This document shows positions 63,042 to 64,000 of a stretch of DNA of 64,000 nt, piece by piece. Position numbers and translations under genes: made by a program. Under the pieces are notes generated by a model, which was given only the letters and a program-made list of their open reading frames with translations, was not told the origin of the DNA and did no database searches. Position 1 is the stretch's first letter; every line of letters starts with the position of its first letter. The stretch spans positions 124,001-188,000 of the forward strand of contig CALZJH010000003.1 in NCBI GenBank assembly GCA_945787845.1, in the 5' to 3' direction. Source of the DNA: an uncultured Woeseiaceae bacterium. GTDB taxonomy: Bacteria > Pseudomonadota > Gammaproteobacteria > Steroidobacterales > Woeseiaceae.

Positions 63042-64000
63042 TGTCCCGCTCCTTGCTTAACGATTGTCGAACCAAGCATAACTCCGGGCTTGGGCCAAAA
63101 CTAGCAATGCTACTGCTTACGGTCGTGGCCCCCGCCGCGCTTGCGGACTGGGTTAGCGACGAACGCGCGATGATGGGTACCTCAGTCAGCGTCCACCTCT
63201 GGAGCGATGACGCACAGGCCGGTCAGCGGGCGCTCGAGGAGGTATTCCAGGAGGCGGCGCGTATCGATCGCCTCATGAGTACTTACAAAGATGAGAGCGA
63301 AATCTCGAAAATCAACCGTGAAGCCGCGCACGGGCCGGTGCCGACGGGTGACGAGCTGTTCGGGCTGGTGCAGCGCTCGATCGATATTTCCGTACTGACC
63401 CGCGGCGCATTCGATATTACCTTCGACAGTGTCGGGCAACACTATGACTTCCGCGCACGGCAGCGGCCCGATACGGCGACTGTCGAAGCCGAGCGCACTC
63501 ATATTAATTACCAGTTGGTCAAACTGGACCGCGCTGCGGGATCTATCGAGTTTCTGGAGGAGGGCGTGCGCATCAACCTCGGCGGTATCGCGAAGGGCTA
63601 CGTCGTCGAACGGGGCATCGATATTCTGCGACACCGAGGTATCGAGCACGCCATTGTGACGGCAGGCGGCGATTCGCGGCTGCTCGGTGATCGACGCGGC
63701 CGACCCTGGATGGTTGGTATCCGTGATCCGCGCGAGGACGGCGAGGTGGCGATCTCCGTGCCGCTGGTCGACGAGGCAATTTCCACGTCAGGCGATTACG
63801 AGCGCTATTTTGAAGAGGACGGCGTTCGCTACCATCACATCATTCAGCCCAGTACGGGCAAACCCGCGAGCGGCATACGCAGTGCGACCGTCTTCGGGCC
63901 CGATGCCGTCATCACCGACGCGTTGTCGACCTCGGTGTTCGTCATGGGCGTCAAACGCGGGCTGACCCTGATTGGCAACTTGCCCGACTACGAGAGCATC
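63032..64000 (+). CDS. apbE: FAD:protein FMN transferase (ApbE), N-terminal part (runs off right edge)
   Basis: About 323 residues are present. ApbE attaches FMN to Thr residues of Nqr/Rnf-type and other exported flavoproteins in the periplasm. The sequence shows MMGTSVSVHLW, FDITFDSVGQHYDFR, the NLGGIAKGYVVERG core, AGGDSRLLG and the metal-site region ending HIIQPSTGKPASG...DALSTSVFVMG. The ATG at 63032 is chosen because it yields a basic n-region before the hydrophobic LAMLLLTVVAPAALA. The ATG at 63107 would leave no n-region. The choice makes a 10-base divergent overlap with lemA. Start confidence is low; identity is sure. Confidence 0.88.
   Translation, partial: MKSLSRSLLNDCRTKHNSGLGPKLAMLLLTVVAPAALADWVSDERAMMGTSVSVHLWSDDAQAGQRALEEVFQEAARIDRLMSTYKDESEISKINREAAHGPVPTGDELFGLVQRSIDISVLTRGAFDITFDSVGQHYDFRARQRPDTATVEAERTHINYQLVKLDRAAGSIEFLEEGVRINLGGIAKGYVVERGIDILRHRGIEHAIVTAGGDSRLLGDRRGRPWMVGIRDPREDGEVAISVPLVDEAISTSGDYERYFEEDGVRYHHIIQPSTGKPASGIRSATVFGPDAVITDALSTSVFVMGVKRGLTLIGNLPDYESI

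Overview
The window looks like chromosomal DNA of a high-GC, aerobic, probably marine gammaproteobacterium. Supporting genes include a heme A synthase, a 1106-residue TonB-dependent receptor, an S9 peptidase, lipoproteins with Enterobacteria-like lipoboxes and a near-consensus gammaproteobacterial LexA box. A Woeseia- or Steroidobacter-like lineage is possible, but that is a guess. I saw no tRNA, rRNA, CRISPR array, integrase or transposase. No gene-free stretch exceeds 300 bases.

Layout. 1-2539: beta-alanine/valine catabolism (mmsA, omega-amino-acid aminotransferase) with a divergent XRE-cupin regulator and a palindromic operator. 2540-5980: a visibly AT-richer accessory patch with an exported protein, a small membrane protein, an HTH-HNH nuclease and a DUF222-HNH nuclease. 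The last has a textbook SOS box in front of it and a perfect 34-bp palindrome inside its 3' end. 5983-13637: housekeeping genes (branched-chain aminotransferase, hemN, ctaA, FMN-dependent hydroxyacid dehydrogenase, cold-shock protein, DUF7009, DUF2461, redoxin). 13696-17636: acetoacetyl-CoA synthetase, thioesterase and glycerol kinase.

17639-31645 is the most striking part. Eleven tightly packed same-strand genes encode a Ser/Thr kinase with four zinc ribbons, a PP2C phosphatase, a Gly/Ser-repeat lipoprotein, a second lipoprotein, a transmembrane kinase with TPR-like repeats, an FHA-like/PEGA/FGE-fold membrane protein, a small acidic exported protein, a MotA/TolQ/ExbB-type channel protein, an actin/Hsp70-like protein with a C-terminal FHA domain, and two paralogous proteins. 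Each paralogue has a MotB/TolR-like N-terminal helix carrying one Asp, then a coiled coil and a VWA domain. My reading is a phosphorylation-controlled, ion-driven envelope machine with VWA domains in place of the usual peptidoglycan-binding B-subunit domain. A glycine-zipper OmpA-family protein follows at 31790.

32597-43951: pterin dehydratase, threonine dehydratase, an orphan ParA, a lipoprotein, a TonB receptor, an S9 peptidase and the acetolactate synthase large subunit. The synthase small subunit is divergent (44085) and heads an unusual run: ilvH, proB, proA, glpD and a PlpD-like patatin/POTRA/beta-barrel protein. 50817-64000: two small reverse genes (one kinase-like), a giant AAA-TM-P-domain-WD40 protein, an MFS-PlsC fusion, an EexN-like lipoprotein, MscS, a SYLF protein, an M48 protease with LemA, and a partial ApbE at the right edge.
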